Positions 34,272-43,357 are shown, numbered from the stretch's first letter. The stretch: 64,000 nucleotides of DNA from Pseudoteredinibacter isoporae (GCF_011602085.1 NZ_JAAONY010000002.1:1240001-1304000), one strand, 5' to 3'. Numbers and translations: made by a program. The notes: generated from the sequence alone by a model not told the origin.

Positions 34272-35963
34272 ATGAAGAATAAAATTCTTTGCTCGTTAAC
34301 AACTTTTGCCGCCGTGCTGGGCGTGTTGTTTCTCGTGTTTTTCATTGTGATCCCCAAACTCACATTTGAAGAGATCACGCCTGTCTATTCTCAGAACTTC
34401 AAGAGCACCCTTGAAGTTAAATCTGTCCCCAAAAGTAAAGCTCAGGAAGCCTCTATTGTTGGTCAGGTAAAAACCAATAAGGGCCGCGCTGTTCCAGCCT
34501 TGATACGCCTTTACAACGCGCAAAGAACCCCACGAAAACTGGATATTGTGGCCCAAAGCTACACTGATATTGACGGTCGCTTCGAACTGAATCCCCCTCC
34601 CGGTGATTACCAGATTCTGATATACAAGGGGCCTGAATATGAATACTTCTTGCAACCTCTATCTGTGAGCGCAGAGCAATCGTTGGCTCTGGATGTATCG
34701 TTGTACGAATTACTGAATATGTCTGAGTTAGGTTGGTTTGCCGGTGATCCTCATCAACATTCTGCCTATGTCGATGGTGCTGATCCAATACCCGACCTGC
34801 TTATCAGCAACGCTGCCGTCGGGCTGCATTATTCGGTACAAACCGATCACAATGAGGTCGGTCAAAACAAAGTGGCAAAGGAGTTTCTACAATCGATAAA
34901 ATTGCAGTCCAGTGAAGAACATCAGTATCTTTCCGTTGGTGGCGATGAAATTTCTACAACCATCGGTCATATGATTGCCTGGGAACCGAAGGATGAGCAC
35001 GGCGATCATATTCATATTGATCACTCATCTCCTCATGCTCATGAACACATGGATTTGAAAAAACAGGCTCTCGACAGAATCATCAGTGATCTGGATCAGT
35101 ATGCTCAGTTTTCTCAAATTAATCACCCAGGCGGCGGCACTCGTGCGTACGAAGCCTTTGGTGAAAAACGTGGCGATTCGTTCATGGATGTGGATTTTGA
35201 CTGGGTTAAAAACCAGGACAGAATTCTGGCCTTTGATGCAACGGAGACCTGGAACGGCGGCTCCGGCTTTTTACGCACCATGTACTATTTCGGTTCCGAA
35301 GAAATTCAACCGTTTGAAGCTTATGAGCGCACGTTTCATGAATGGTATCGTCTGTTGAACACCGGGGTTCAATTTCCTTCCCTTGGGTCCAGTGACACCC
35401 ATGACGCCAGCGCCGCAGGTGATCGTGCCAGATTTACCGAACTTGTTGAAGGCATCAAAGGCTTATTCGGAGGCTTTCTCCCCTATATGCCAGCAAAGCT
35501 TGTTTACACCTTAACAGGCAGTGTTGAAGCTGGATTAATGTATCCTCATATCGACTATATCGAGTATGCGCTGGAGGAAATTGCTCTTCTGCCCGGTTCG
35601 CCAAGAACCTATATCTATACGGGAGGAGAACTCAGCACCAAAGCGCTGACAGAGAACATTGACCACAGTTTTATCAGCAGCGGTCCATTGCTGTTCACAA
35701 AAGTTGCAGGCGCCATTCCGGGTGAAACCGCCAAGACAACTGGCGAAGACAAGGTTCATATTCATGCGGTTTCACATAAACCACTTCATAAGTTAATGAT
35801 TATTGCAGACGGCGAGTTGATTCATGAAAAGTCCATTGCAGACGTTCTTGAGTATGAAGAAACCCTGAACCTGGATCTGTCAGGTAAGAAGTGGCTTATT
35901 GTTTATGTGGAAGGCAATAACAATTACGCTCATGCCTATACCAATCCAACCTATTTAAAGTGA
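34272..35963 (+). CDS. Membrane-anchored PHP-domain hydrolase of the CehA/McbA type
   Basis: This 563-aa protein opens with an N-terminal hydrophobic anchor (LTTFAAVLGVLFLVFFIVIP), then a carboxypeptidase-regulatory-like beta domain (ASIVGQVKTNKGRAVPALIRLYN ... DGRFELNPPPGDYQILIY). A PHP metal-dependent hydrolase domain follows from about residue 155. Metal motifs are GDPHQHS, QTDHNEV, QINHPGGG, and SSDTHDASAA. A His-rich insert (HGDHIHIDHSSPHAHEH, about residues 237-255) may bind metal. CehA/McbA proteins hydrolyse carbamate or amide bonds; the real substrate of this one is unknown. It faces the periplasm and follows a TBDR gene by 138 bp with a terminator between. The link with glycan use is by position only. 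Confidence 0.82.
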   Translation: MKNKILCSLTTFAAVLGVLFLVFFIVIPKLTFEEITPVYSQNFKSTLEVKSVPKSKAQEASIVGQVKTNKGRAVPALIRLYNAQRTPRKLDIVAQSYTDIDGRFELNPPPGDYQILIYKGPEYEYFLQPLSVSAEQSLALDVSLYELLNMSELGWFAGDPHQHSAYVDGADPIPDLLISNAAVGLHYSVQTDHNEVGQNKVAKEFLQSIKLQSSEEHQYLSVGGDEISTTIGHMIAWEPKDEHGDHIHIDHSSPHAHEHMDLKKQALDRIISDLDQYAQFSQINHPGGGTRAYEAFGEKRGDSFMDVDFDWVKNQDRILAFDATETWNGGSGFLRTMYYFGSEEIQPFEAYERTFHEWYRLLNTGVQFPSLGSSDTHDASAAGDRARFTELVEGIKGLFGGFLPYMPAKLVYTLTGSVEAGLMYPHIDYIEYALEEIALLPGSPRTYIYTGGELSTKALTENIDHSFISSGPLLFTKVAGAIPGETAKTTGEDKVHIHAVSHKPLHKLMIIADGELIHEKSIADVLEYEETLNLDLSGKKWLIVYVEGNNNYAHAYTNPTYLK

Positions 35964-35973
35964 TCATCTTCTA

Positions 35974-36006
35974 TCGGGCTTGCCATTCTGGTGGGCCCGA
36001 GTTTTT
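35974..36006 (+). terminator. Terminator after the PHP-domain hydrolase gene
   Basis: TCGGGCT (35974-35980) pairs with GGCCCGA (35994-36000) through a 13-nt loop, with one G-U pair, and G plus five T residues follow. Confidence 0.7.
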
Positions 36007-36175
36007 CCAAGCTTTATTCTTTGGGGAGCCAACTCCCTTCTATCAAAAATCTGCCTTGCAAGACCTCCTCTTACAAATCCACTTTTTCTCAACTCCTTTC
36101 CCTCAAGCCCATTTTCTAAAATTCTTCCTGCGCCAAACGGTTAACAGCAACTTTGTCATGCACTCATAGGCGGGC

Positions 36176-36200
36176 ACAAAAAAACCACTCCGAAGAGTGG
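36176..36200 (-). terminator. Rho-independent terminator of the FecI-FecR-TBDR operon
   Basis: On the minus strand CCACTC-TTCG-GAGTGG is followed by six or more T residues. It lies 60 bases past the TBDR stop. Confidence 0.9.
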
Positions 36201-36262
36201 CTACAGACACACAGAAATTCAACCTGAACCACCCGGAGAGTGATGACCCAGGTTAAACCACT

Positions 36263-39169
36263 TTAGAAAGCCAAGGAGAAAGAGGCAACAATGTTTCGGC
36301 CGAAAATAGGACGGCCAGTAAAGTAACCCTGACTTTCCTGAGCTTGTAACAAGCCAACAATCGGCGCACCTTGAACCAGACCACTTTCATTTGTCAGGTT
36401 CTGAATATTAATATTTGCGGTAAGACTCTCATTCACGTACCAGATCGCACCGAGGCTCAACTGGAAGAAATCCGGCAGCTCTGCGGTATTGGCGTCATCC
36501 GCATAGCGTTTACCAGTGTATTCATATTCGGCGTGAATTCGAACCTTATCGTCAAACAAGTTCATACCTGGACGAATACTGACGATGGTGTTGGCCAAAC
36601 GACGAGGCTGATTACCCTCAATGGTGAATCCAACCGTAGCCGGGCTCAAAGGACTTTGTTGGCCAGTCGATTTGTCGAACAAACGAGCATTGGCATACTC
36701 TGCATTTTGCAAGGTTGCTGTTACCGCTACATCAAACAAATCCACAGGTTGCCATTTGGCCTCCAGCTCCAATCCGGTTGTTTCTGCATCGGTGAATGCC
36801 AACAGCTCTACCAGGTTTCCATTGTCATCAAAGCTTCGGTCACCCAGGCCCAGATCCTGGAAGTTGTTGTAAAACAAGGTGGCAAATACGCCGAGCGTTT
36901 CACCTGAATATTTGTAACCAAACTCGGCTTGATCAATATCATTTCGAGGTTGGGATACCGGCGAGGTATTGTCAATATTACTCGGCAAAGTGAAGTTTTT
37001 GGTCAGTCGAGCAAACACACCGTTATTTTCATTGATGTCATAATTGGCACCAATCGACCAGCTGGTTCCGGAAACTGTGTGATCAATAGTATCGAACTTA
37101 CCATTACCTAATGCCACAGCATCGTCGGCCAGCGTCGTCGGGTCACCCAGATCGAAGGTTTCCGATTGCTCTTTGCTACCACTTGCTGAGATTTCCTCAT
37201 GGCGCAAACCGAAATCGATACGCAAACTATCCGTTACCTGCCACTCATCCGAGGCGTAGATTGCGTACGCGTCCAAATCCGTGCTGTAGTTGGTGTACCA
37301 AGCACCGTGCCCGATAACACCATTGTCGGTGAGCGAACCTACGACATTACCTTCTGCATCAACCGCATGCAGATCCAGACGGCGAGAATTATTTTGCACA
37401 TCCAACAACAAAAAGCCCGGGCGAGTCAAACGATTAGACTGGGTGTACATGCTGTAAAAACCCAGACCTACGTTGTGAGTACTGCCCCCAATCTCAAATT
37501 CTTTACTCAAGCGGAAGTCGTTCACAAACTCTTCATGGGGCATAGTCACCGAAGGGATACCCATGGGCGTTACCAAACCATTGCCGTTGCTTGTTGGGGT
37601 GAACAAGCTGCCGTCACTTGAGTAGCGAAGCTCAACATCCACTGCCGTTGGGAATGCGGCCAGCAATCTGTCGCGGTTATTATTCATGTAATCGCTGCCC
37701 AGTTCCGGGTTACCCCAGAGGAAGCTGTTTTCACGACGAACAAAGGCATCGGTATAGCGGCTTTTGTTGGTCAAATAAATGCCGTTTTCAAACTCATACT
37801 CAAAGTTAAACGTCAGTTGAGTGATCTCCATCGTCGTGCCGCGATCATGACGATACTCGGTTACCTCACCATCTTTGCCTTTCAAATTGACCTGGGCAAA
37901 ATCCAATCCACTTTGCGTATCGTAATTGGAATCAAAACCTACGACATCACCAATGCTGTTGCCGTTTTGAGCCAGGGGAATCCCCGATTGGAAATGGGTA
38001 TTGTCGTCCAAACGGCGTAAGCCGATATCAAAACGACCCTGCTCGAATTCCTTGGACAATTTCAATCGGATCTGGCCACCCTTGTTTGCTTTAAATTGCG
38101 TATCACGAATACCATCGTCAACATTGTAGTGACCGCCAACGGCGATAAACCAATCGTCACTCAGAGGACCAGTATAAGAAAAATCCAATCGGCGAGTTCC
38201 ATAATCACTCACGGTGGTTTTTATCAAGCCTTCCGATGTTTCTGTTCCGGTTTGAGTCAAAAAGTTGATATAACCCGCCGGGGAATTGGTGGCGTAAATT
38301 GCGCTCGGGCCACCGCGCACGGCTTCGACCCCAGCAATAGTGACATCGTGGCGCAAGAACTGATCGCCATTGAGCCAACCAATCGCAGGATCATGCAAAA
38401 CCGGTAAGCCATCTTCATAAAGGTTGAGCGATTCGAAGCCATCGAGAGGAATACCGCGAGCACGGACATCCGAACTGCCATGGCCACCGCCGCTTTCGAC
38501 CGATAAGCCAGGGACTGCTTTTAACAGATCAGGTAAGGTTCGTGGCGCGCGCTCGGCAATGGCATCCGGGTTTAAAGTTGTGATGGAATAGCTAACATCT
38601 TGCTTTCGCATACCGTCGGAATTGTTGTTACCGGTAACAACAATTTCTTCCAGTAAGCTGTCATCTGACGGATCGGTAGACGCGTCTTGCGCCAGGGCAT
38701 TACCACCGCTGAAGGCGGCGCCAATTAACGCAAAAATAGCCGCCGAAAGTTTATTTTTCTTATACATTGATTCTCTCCCAATGGGTGGGGTTGTGCTTGT
38801 TATGGATAGCTGACCCCCCTTATCCACCTTGCCCGACAAACCCGTATTGGAGAGAAGAATTGATATTGCTTCTTCGACCGGATAATCACCAACCAATTTA
38901 TTACTGCGCAGCCCCTGCAATTTATCGAAGGGTACAAACAAGGTTAAATTGGCCTGCTCGGCAAACTGGATCAACGCGAGATCAGCTGCTTGCTGAGGGA
39001 TATCGAAGAAGACGGTATTTTTGGCGTTTGCTGCCATGGGTAATTTCAACAGCAGTATTGCTATGACAGTAATAAAATATGCCTTACCTCGCCCCTCGCA
39101 CGAACGTTTATCGCTCGCACAAGAAGTTGACGACTCGGCATTTATTTTCCGCCATAAAAATTTTAGCAT
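36263..39169 (-). CDS. TonB-dependent transducer with N-terminal STN signalling domain
   Basis: This is a 968-aa receptor in its long form. Residues 31-49 are a signal-peptide core (YFITVIAILLLKLPMAANA). Residues 50-128 are a secretin/TonB short N-terminal (STN) domain (FFDIPQQAADLALIQFAEQANLTLFV ... LSGKVDKGGQLSI) that contacts FecR. Then at Met135 a second complete signal peptide follows (MYKKNKLSAAIFALIGAAFSGG NALAQ), a TonB box (EEIVVTGNN), the plug (LPDLLKAVPGLSVESGG, VEAVRGGPSAIYATNSPAGYINF) and the barrel, ending SFSLAF. The internal Met (38767) has its own GGGAGAG ribosome site. The gene lies after fecI and fecR on the same strand. It is paralogous to the receptor at 1-2247. Cargo is probably an oligosaccharide. 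Confidence 0.9.
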   Translation of the reverse strand: MLKFLWRKINAESSTSCASDKRSCEGRGKAYFITVIAILLLKLPMAANAKNTVFFDIPQQAADLALIQFAEQANLTLFVPFDKLQGLRSNKLVGDYPVEEAISILLSNTGLSGKVDKGGQLSITSTTPPIGRESMYKKNKLSAAIFALIGAAFSGGNALAQDASTDPSDDSLLEEIVVTGNNNSDGMRKQDVSYSITTLNPDAIAERAPRTLPDLLKAVPGLSVESGGGHGSSDVRARGIPLDGFESLNLYEDGLPVLHDPAIGWLNGDQFLRHDVTIAGVEAVRGGPSAIYATNSPAGYINFLTQTGTETSEGLIKTTVSDYGTRRLDFSYTGPLSDDWFIAVGGHYNVDDGIRDTQFKANKGGQIRLKLSKEFEQGRFDIGLRRLDDNTHFQSGIPLAQNGNSIGDVVGFDSNYDTQSGLDFAQVNLKGKDGEVTEYRHDRGTTMEITQLTFNFEYEFENGIYLTNKSRYTDAFVRRENSFLWGNPELGSDYMNNNRDRLLAAFPTAVDVELRYSSDGSLFTPTSNGNGLVTPMGIPSVTMPHEEFVNDFRLSKEFEIGGSTHNVGLGFYSMYTQSNRLTRPGFLLLDVQNNSRRLDLHAVDAEGNVVGSLTDNGVIGHGAWYTNYSTDLDAYAIYASDEWQVTDSLRIDFGLRHEEISASGSKEQSETFDLGDPTTLADDAVALGNGKFDTIDHTVSGTSWSIGANYDINENNGVFARLTKNFTLPSNIDNTSPVSQPRNDIDQAEFGYKYSGETLGVFATLFYNNFQDLGLGDRSFDDNGNLVELLAFTDAETTGLELEAKWQPVDLFDVAVTATLQNAEYANARLFDKSTGQQSPLSPATVGFTIEGNQPRRLANTIVSIRPGMNLFDDKVRIHAEYEYTGKRYADDANTAELPDFFQLSLGAIWYVNESLTANINIQNLTNESGLVQGAPIVGLLQAQESQGYFTGRPIFGRNIVASFSLAF
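38765..38780 (-). promoter_or_regulatory. Internal ribosome-binding site and start codon of the short TBDR form
   Basis: On the minus strand GGGAGAGAATCA precedes the ATG of the in-frame MYKKNK, well placed for initiation. The following 27 residues form a standard signal peptide with an ALAQ cleavage site. Initiation here would give an 834-aa receptor without the STN domain. Confidence 0.6.
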
Positions 39170-39236
39170 TTATATTTCATTTCTTATTCTAATATTGATA
39201 ACACATAAATCCTGCCAGGCTGTGCGCACTTCCCTG

Positions 39237-40274
39237 CTATAGCTTTCCTCCGAGTAGCACCTGTTGATCCTGCATCTGATAACTGATGTTAAAGTTCTTT
39301 TGCAGCGTGGCCAGTAAACCCTCTACATCACCCGCTTTAAACAGACCCGCGACTCGAATCTTTTTAAGATCCTCGTCCAGGAAGACAAACTCAACTGGAG
39401 TATAACGACTCACCTCCGCAACCGCATCGGATAAGGACTCACCACGGAAAATCAGGTTACCTTTCTGCCAGGACAGTTTTACATTGATTTCATCGGTCTT
39501 AATTTTTTTAACCGTTTCCCGGTTATCTGATAACAGCAATTCCCCCTGAGAAACAGCGACTGCTTCATTCGCCTGTAACACTTCAGGCTCCAACCCAGGT
39601 TTTAATGTCTGCGGAGTGTGTACACCGACCAGAACCTTGCCCTCAGTAACCATCAGCTCTACTTTTTGCTCGCTGTTTAGTTCGATATTGAAAGCAGTCC
39701 CAACAGCTTGCACCAATTGATCTCCCGCCATCACCATGAGCGGTCTGGCCGTATCATGTGCCACCTGAATGTGAACTTCCCCCCGCTCAAGTTTCAAAAG
39801 GCGACGCTTTTTGGAAAACATCACCTGAATGCGGCTGTTGGTATTGAGCACTAATTCAGAACCGTCGCTGAGCCGAACCTTGGAATGCTCCCCCACAGCG
39901 GTTTCATATACATTTTTGGCCTCGGCACTCGCCACGGCCGGAGCATTTTCTATCGGCGAACTCAGCAGAGTAAATTGCCACACCCCCAACAACGCAAGCA
40001 TCATTACCGTCGCGGCCAACGCTGGGCCATACCAAGAGGCCCTGGCCTTAGGTTGATCTTCGGGGAACAGATCGGAAAGGCGACTGAGCACATCAACCTT
40101 ATCCCATAATCTAGCCAGTTTGAGAAACGTTGGGAGGTTTTCTGGCCCTTGGTCCAACCACAACTGTAGCTCTTCATGCTCCCTGGCGGTCAAACCTCGG
40201 TCGATGCGACTCAACCACAGACTGGCCTCGGCATAGCATGCGTCCAGCGTATTGATCTGTCGTACCTTGCTCAT
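39237..40274 (-). CDS. FecR-family anti-sigma/sigma regulator
   Basis: This 345-aa single-pass inner-membrane protein starts with a cytoplasmic N-terminus that has a DUF4880-like segment (EASLWLSRIDRGLTAREHEELQLWLDQGPEN). A transmembrane helix follows near residues 88-107 (ALAATVMMLALLGVWQFTLL). The periplasmic FecR domain (VGEHSKVRLSDGSELVLNTNSRIQV, LERGEVHIQVAHDTARPLMV) and a C-terminal STN-like part (ISWQKGNLIFRGESL-type, AEVSRYTPVEFVF) come next. The ATG overlaps the sigma-factor stop by four bases (ATGA) with a GGGGG ribosome site. It relays the ligand signal from the downstream TBDR to the sigma factor, as in ferric citrate signalling. Confidence 0.92.
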   Translation of the reverse strand: MSKVRQINTLDACYAEASLWLSRIDRGLTAREHEELQLWLDQGPENLPTFLKLARLWDKVDVLSRLSDLFPEDQPKARASWYGPALAATVMMLALLGVWQFTLLSSPIENAPAVASAEAKNVYETAVGEHSKVRLSDGSELVLNTNSRIQVMFSKKRRLLKLERGEVHIQVAHDTARPLMVMAGDQLVQAVGTAFNIELNSEQKVELMVTEGKVLVGVHTPQTLKPGLEPEVLQANEAVAVSQGELLLSDNRETVKKIKTDEINVKLSWQKGNLIFRGESLSDAVAEVSRYTPVEFVFLDEDLKKIRVAGLFKAGDVEGLLATLQKNFNISYQMQDQQVLLGGKL

Positions 40275-40849
40275 AGCTGACCCCCTTTGCCTTGTATCTG
40301 GGTAGACTTCCTATCCACCCGCCTTTGCTGCCCCGTTTTAATGTCCATAAATTGGGCACAACGCTGTATGCCCAGTGCAATGTGTTTTTCCACCGTGCTT
40401 TCACTCAAACCCAGCTCTTTCGCTATTTCTTTTTGTGAGTGGCCGTATACTTTTTTCAATATAAACGCCTTGCGGCATTGGACCGGCAGACGCCGGGTCG
40501 CTTCACAAAACAAAGCAAATTCTTCTTCCGACGCCGCTTGTTCATAAGTGCGGTCTGTTTGGCTGTGCTGGCTGTTCTGCAATTGCTGGAAGACCTCCTC
40601 TTCTTCCATGCTTAACGCCAATCTCGACTCGGCCCGCTTGATGTGGTCCAGGGCCAGATTTTTAGCAGTCTTGAACATAAACGACTGAGGAGCCTGGATA
40701 TCATCCTTACACTTAACCTGGCACAAGCGCACATAGGTTTCCTGCACAATATCTTCAATATCCTTAGGTGGAGCAATGCGGGACACGACCCGCAATAGTT
40801 GCTCACGAATGGACAGGTATATTTCTGTATATCGATCGTTTAGTGACAT
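40271..40849 (-). CDS. ECF sigma factor, FecI type
   Basis: This is a 192-aa sigma-70 family protein from the ATG at 40849, which has an AAGG ribosome site; a TTG nine codons upstream lacks one. Region 2 is DIEDIVQETYVRLCQVK ... SFMFKTAKNLALDHIKRAESR. Region 4 is RLPVQCRKAFILKKVYGHSQKEIAKELGLSESTVEKHIALGIQRC. It is the first gene of the fecI-fecR-TBDR operon and should direct transcription of the receptor gene when its ligand binds. The regulon beyond this operon is unknown. Confidence 0.93.
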   Translation of the reverse strand: MSLNDRYTEIYLSIREQLLRVVSRIAPPKDIEDIVQETYVRLCQVKCKDDIQAPQSFMFKTAKNLALDHIKRAESRLALSMEEEEVFQQLQNSQHSQTDRTYEQAASEEEFALFCEATRRLPVQCRKAFILKKVYGHSQKEIAKELGLSESTVEKHIALGIQRCAQFMDIKTGQQRRVDRKSTQIQGKGGQL

Positions 40850-41036
40850 GAATATTGCCTTAAATCTTTCCGTCAACCTGATACGACGAATCTTGTCGAA
40901 ATTTCCCCCAGTTAAATTTCAACAATAGGCGTTTTTTGTCCCTAAGCGGGTCAATAGAGGGCTTCTATTCTGAACCAGGCCACAAAGTATGTCGCAGAAG
41001 TATAGAAGATGCCGTGAACATCCAAGCCAGAAATGG

Positions 41037-41067
41037 AAACAGGCGAATGAGAATGATTCGCCTGTTT
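41037..41067 (-). terminator. Hairpin after the GH43-like gene
   Basis: AAACAGGCGAAT (41037-41048) and ATTCGCCTGTTT (41056-41067) form a 12-bp perfect inverted repeat with a 7-nt loop. It lies 32 bases past the GH43-like stop. On the minus strand the stem ends in TTT, so termination is likely but the T run is short. Confidence 0.65.
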
Positions 41068-41098
41068 GGCTACCCGTAAGCCTTATGCCTATAGAGGT

Positions 41099-42109
41099 CT
41101 ATTGGCAATCAAAGCCCTCTAATAAATGAGTGATACGTTCAGACGGAACGGTTAGCACCGTACCGTGCCGAATCCCGCTCGGAAAGGAGGTTTGTTGAGA
41201 AATGTCTTGCCAATTGCGCAGATCTGTCGACTTCAAAGCACCGTAGCTTTTGTTGTCGTAAGCATCAAAATACAAAAGCCATTCCTCGCCAATTTTGTTG
41301 AGAGAGGCCCCTTCCACCCATAGGCCTTTCGGGGAAATGTCTTCTGTTGGCTCGCTCCAGGGCCCTTTGGGAGAATCTGAAAAATACAGTTGCAGGTATT
41401 TTCGGGCCACCGGCTTAAAGGTTTCATCTTTAATGACCATGGCGTATCGACCATCAACGACCTTCGCAATCATGGCATCAATAACGCTGTGCCCCTTATC
41501 AAAAAACAGATGACTCTCGGACCACTGCTTAAAATCTTTAGTGCTCACCATGTACTGTCGATGATCAAGGCCTTTTTTATCCGGGGCATTTTCACTGCTG
41601 CCGTCAGGAAATTTATCTCGTACTGTCGAGGCAAATACCACTTGATAATCTTGATTAAGATCATCATAAAAAATTTCCGGCGCCCAGGCATTCAGCGTGC
41701 TGGTTTCTTGTGCCATAACCGGCACCGAACTCACTCCTTGCCAATCCAGTAGGTTTTCTGAATGAGCTATTCCGAAATTATCCTTTTCCCACCAACCTGT
41801 TGTCCAAACCATATGAAATTGATTGTCTGGTCCTAACACCACAGAAGGATCTCGGGTTAATCCATCGCCCATGGAGGCCGGCGCCTTAAAGATCGGCTCA
41901 TCCTTGTTCAGTGGGCAATATTTAAGCCCGTCGCGACTGGCGGCCAGATACACGCCATCCTGGCCATTGTCTCGAAAGAAGAAAAACAAATGCGTTTGCT
42001 GAGCTTTCACCTCCGACAGCGCCGCCTGTCCGCTCTCACACACCATGACACTCGCCGTTGCCAAAACCCATAGTGATAAAAATAATTTATCTACCTTCAC
42101 ATTCCACAC
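41099..42109 (-). CDS. Exported GH43-like beta-propeller glycosidase
   Basis: This 336-aa protein has a signal peptide (LFLSLWVLATASVMVCESGQA) and a five-bladed propeller of GH43 type. The three acidic residues are recognisable: Asp in TRDPSVVLG, Asp in SVIDAMIAKVVDG, and Glu in LWVEGASLNKIGEEW. The segment MAQETSTLNAWAPEIFYDDLNQDYQVVFAST is conserved among a group of bacterial GH43-like proteins of uncertain specificity. Possible activities are alpha-L-arabinofuranosidase, beta-xylosidase or exo-beta-1,3-galactanase. Position in the galactose cluster, 39 bases after galM on the same strand, favours a galactose- or arabinose-releasing enzyme in the periplasm (inference). Confidence 0.82.
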   Translation of the reverse strand: MWNVKVDKLFLSLWVLATASVMVCESGQAALSEVKAQQTHLFFFFRDNGQDGVYLAASRDGLKYCPLNKDEPIFKAPASMGDGLTRDPSVVLGPDNQFHMVWTTGWWEKDNFGIAHSENLLDWQGVSSVPVMAQETSTLNAWAPEIFYDDLNQDYQVVFASTVRDKFPDGSSENAPDKKGLDHRQYMVSTKDFKQWSESHLFFDKGHSVIDAMIAKVVDGRYAMVIKDETFKPVARKYLQLYFSDSPKGPWSEPTEDISPKGLWVEGASLNKIGEEWLLYFDAYDNKSYGALKSTDLRNWQDISQQTSFPSGIRHGTVLTVPSERITHLLEGFDCQ

Positions 42110-42148
42110 CCTTTCAGGTCGAGGCTTAAGCGCCTGAATACGTAAACA

Positions 42149-43294
42149 TTATTGAGATGAAAACTCGAACACGGTTTGACTGTAGAAGTCTTCTCCGGCC
42201 TTCAATACCGTTGAAGGGAAATTGGCTTGATTCGGGCTATCGGGGAAATGCTGAGTCTCCAGGCAAAAGCCGCCCCGATATTGATAGCTCACATCCCCTT
42301 TACCTTTGATGCTGCCGTCCAGAAAGTTGCCCGCGTAAAACTGCACACCGGGTTGATCCGTGTAAACTTTCAACTGCCGCCCTGATTCGGCGGCAATCAC
42401 ATGAGCGGCCAATTCGAGTTCACCAGACTCGGCGCGTCTATTCAGCACCCAATTGTGGTCATAGCCTTTGCCATAGAGAATCTGCTGGAACTGACTGTTA
42501 ATGCCATTAGCGATGGGCTTCAGAATACGGAAGTCCATCGGTGTATCGTCAACCGCTGCGATCTCACCACTGGGAATCAACTGATCGTTCACGGGGGTAT
42601 AGTGATCGGCATTGAGCATTAAGCGATGACTTCCGATATTACCCGCGTCATGCCCCTCAAGATTAAAATAACTGTGCTGGCTGACATTGAGCACAGTGTC
42701 GGCATCAGAGCTGGCCCAATATTCAACGCTGAGACGATTATCCTGATCCAAACGATAAAGCACACTTAGCTTTAAATTTCCCGGATACCCTTCGTCCCCA
42801 TCTTTGCTGAACAAGCTTAGCTTGAGTCCCACACCTTTCTTGTCGCTAACGCTTTCGGCTTGCCATAAACGTTTGTCAAAGCCGATTTTGCCCCCGTGCA
42901 AGTGGTTTTCGCCGTTGTTTGTATACAAACGGTATTGTTTACCATTAAGGGTGAAGCTTCCTTTCGCGATTCGATTCGCATAGCGTCCAACAATTGCACC
43001 AAAATACGGCGAGTCCGTGAGATATTGCTGAGGAGTATCGAAACCCAATACGATATCGTCAATTTTTCCGGCGCTATCCGGAACCTTTAAACTCACAATC
43101 ACTGCGCCGAGGTTCATGATCTCCACAGACATTCCCCGGCCATTGTCCAAGGTATATAACTGGACTTCGCGGCCACCGTCCAAATGCCCAAATACACTTT
43201 GCTTAATGGTCGGCATGGTTTTCGCCTCCACTGAATGGCTCAGTAAGATTATCAATACGCACAGTGTTTTTTTCATGAGTTTTAATTCCGGCAT
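42149..43294 (-). CDS. galM: Aldose 1-epimerase (galactose mutarotase), exported
   Basis: This 381-aa protein interconverts the alpha and beta anomers of galactose and other aldoses. Family residues: His in NGENHLHGGKIGFDKRLW, His in NVSQHSYFNLEGH, Asp in GYDHNWVLN, and catalytic Glu in FCLETQHFPDSPNQANFPS. A signal peptide (MKKTLCVLIILLSHSVEA, from Met7) indicates a periplasmic enzyme, unlike cytoplasmic Escherichia coli GalM. Initiation at 43276 (Met7) is also possible. It lies between the SDR gene (63 bases upstream) and the GH43-like gene. It would supply the preferred anomer to the galactose symporter at 48725. Confidence 0.93.
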   Translation of the reverse strand: MPELKLMKKTLCVLIILLSHSVEAKTMPTIKQSVFGHLDGGREVQLYTLDNGRGMSVEIMNLGAVIVSLKVPDSAGKIDDIVLGFDTPQQYLTDSPYFGAIVGRYANRIAKGSFTLNGKQYRLYTNNGENHLHGGKIGFDKRLWQAESVSDKKGVGLKLSLFSKDGDEGYPGNLKLSVLYRLDQDNRLSVEYWASSDADTVLNVSQHSYFNLEGHDAGNIGSHRLMLNADHYTPVNDQLIPSGEIAAVDDTPMDFRILKPIANGINSQFQQILYGKGYDHNWVLNRRAESGELELAAHVIAAESGRQLKVYTDQPGVQFYAGNFLDGSIKGKGDVSYQYRGGFCLETQHFPDSPNQANFPSTVLKAGEDFYSQTVFEFSSQ

Positions 43295-43357
43295 CTTCTC
43301 TTCGCTTGCTGACTTTAAGCGCTCTGCGAACCCATAATGTGAAATGTTTTTCAGGCA

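Noticed and set aside
36371-39242. Chain of plus-strand ORFs opposite the FecI-linked TBDR gene
   Set aside because: They all lie antisense to a well-conserved receptor and have composition typical of shadow frames.
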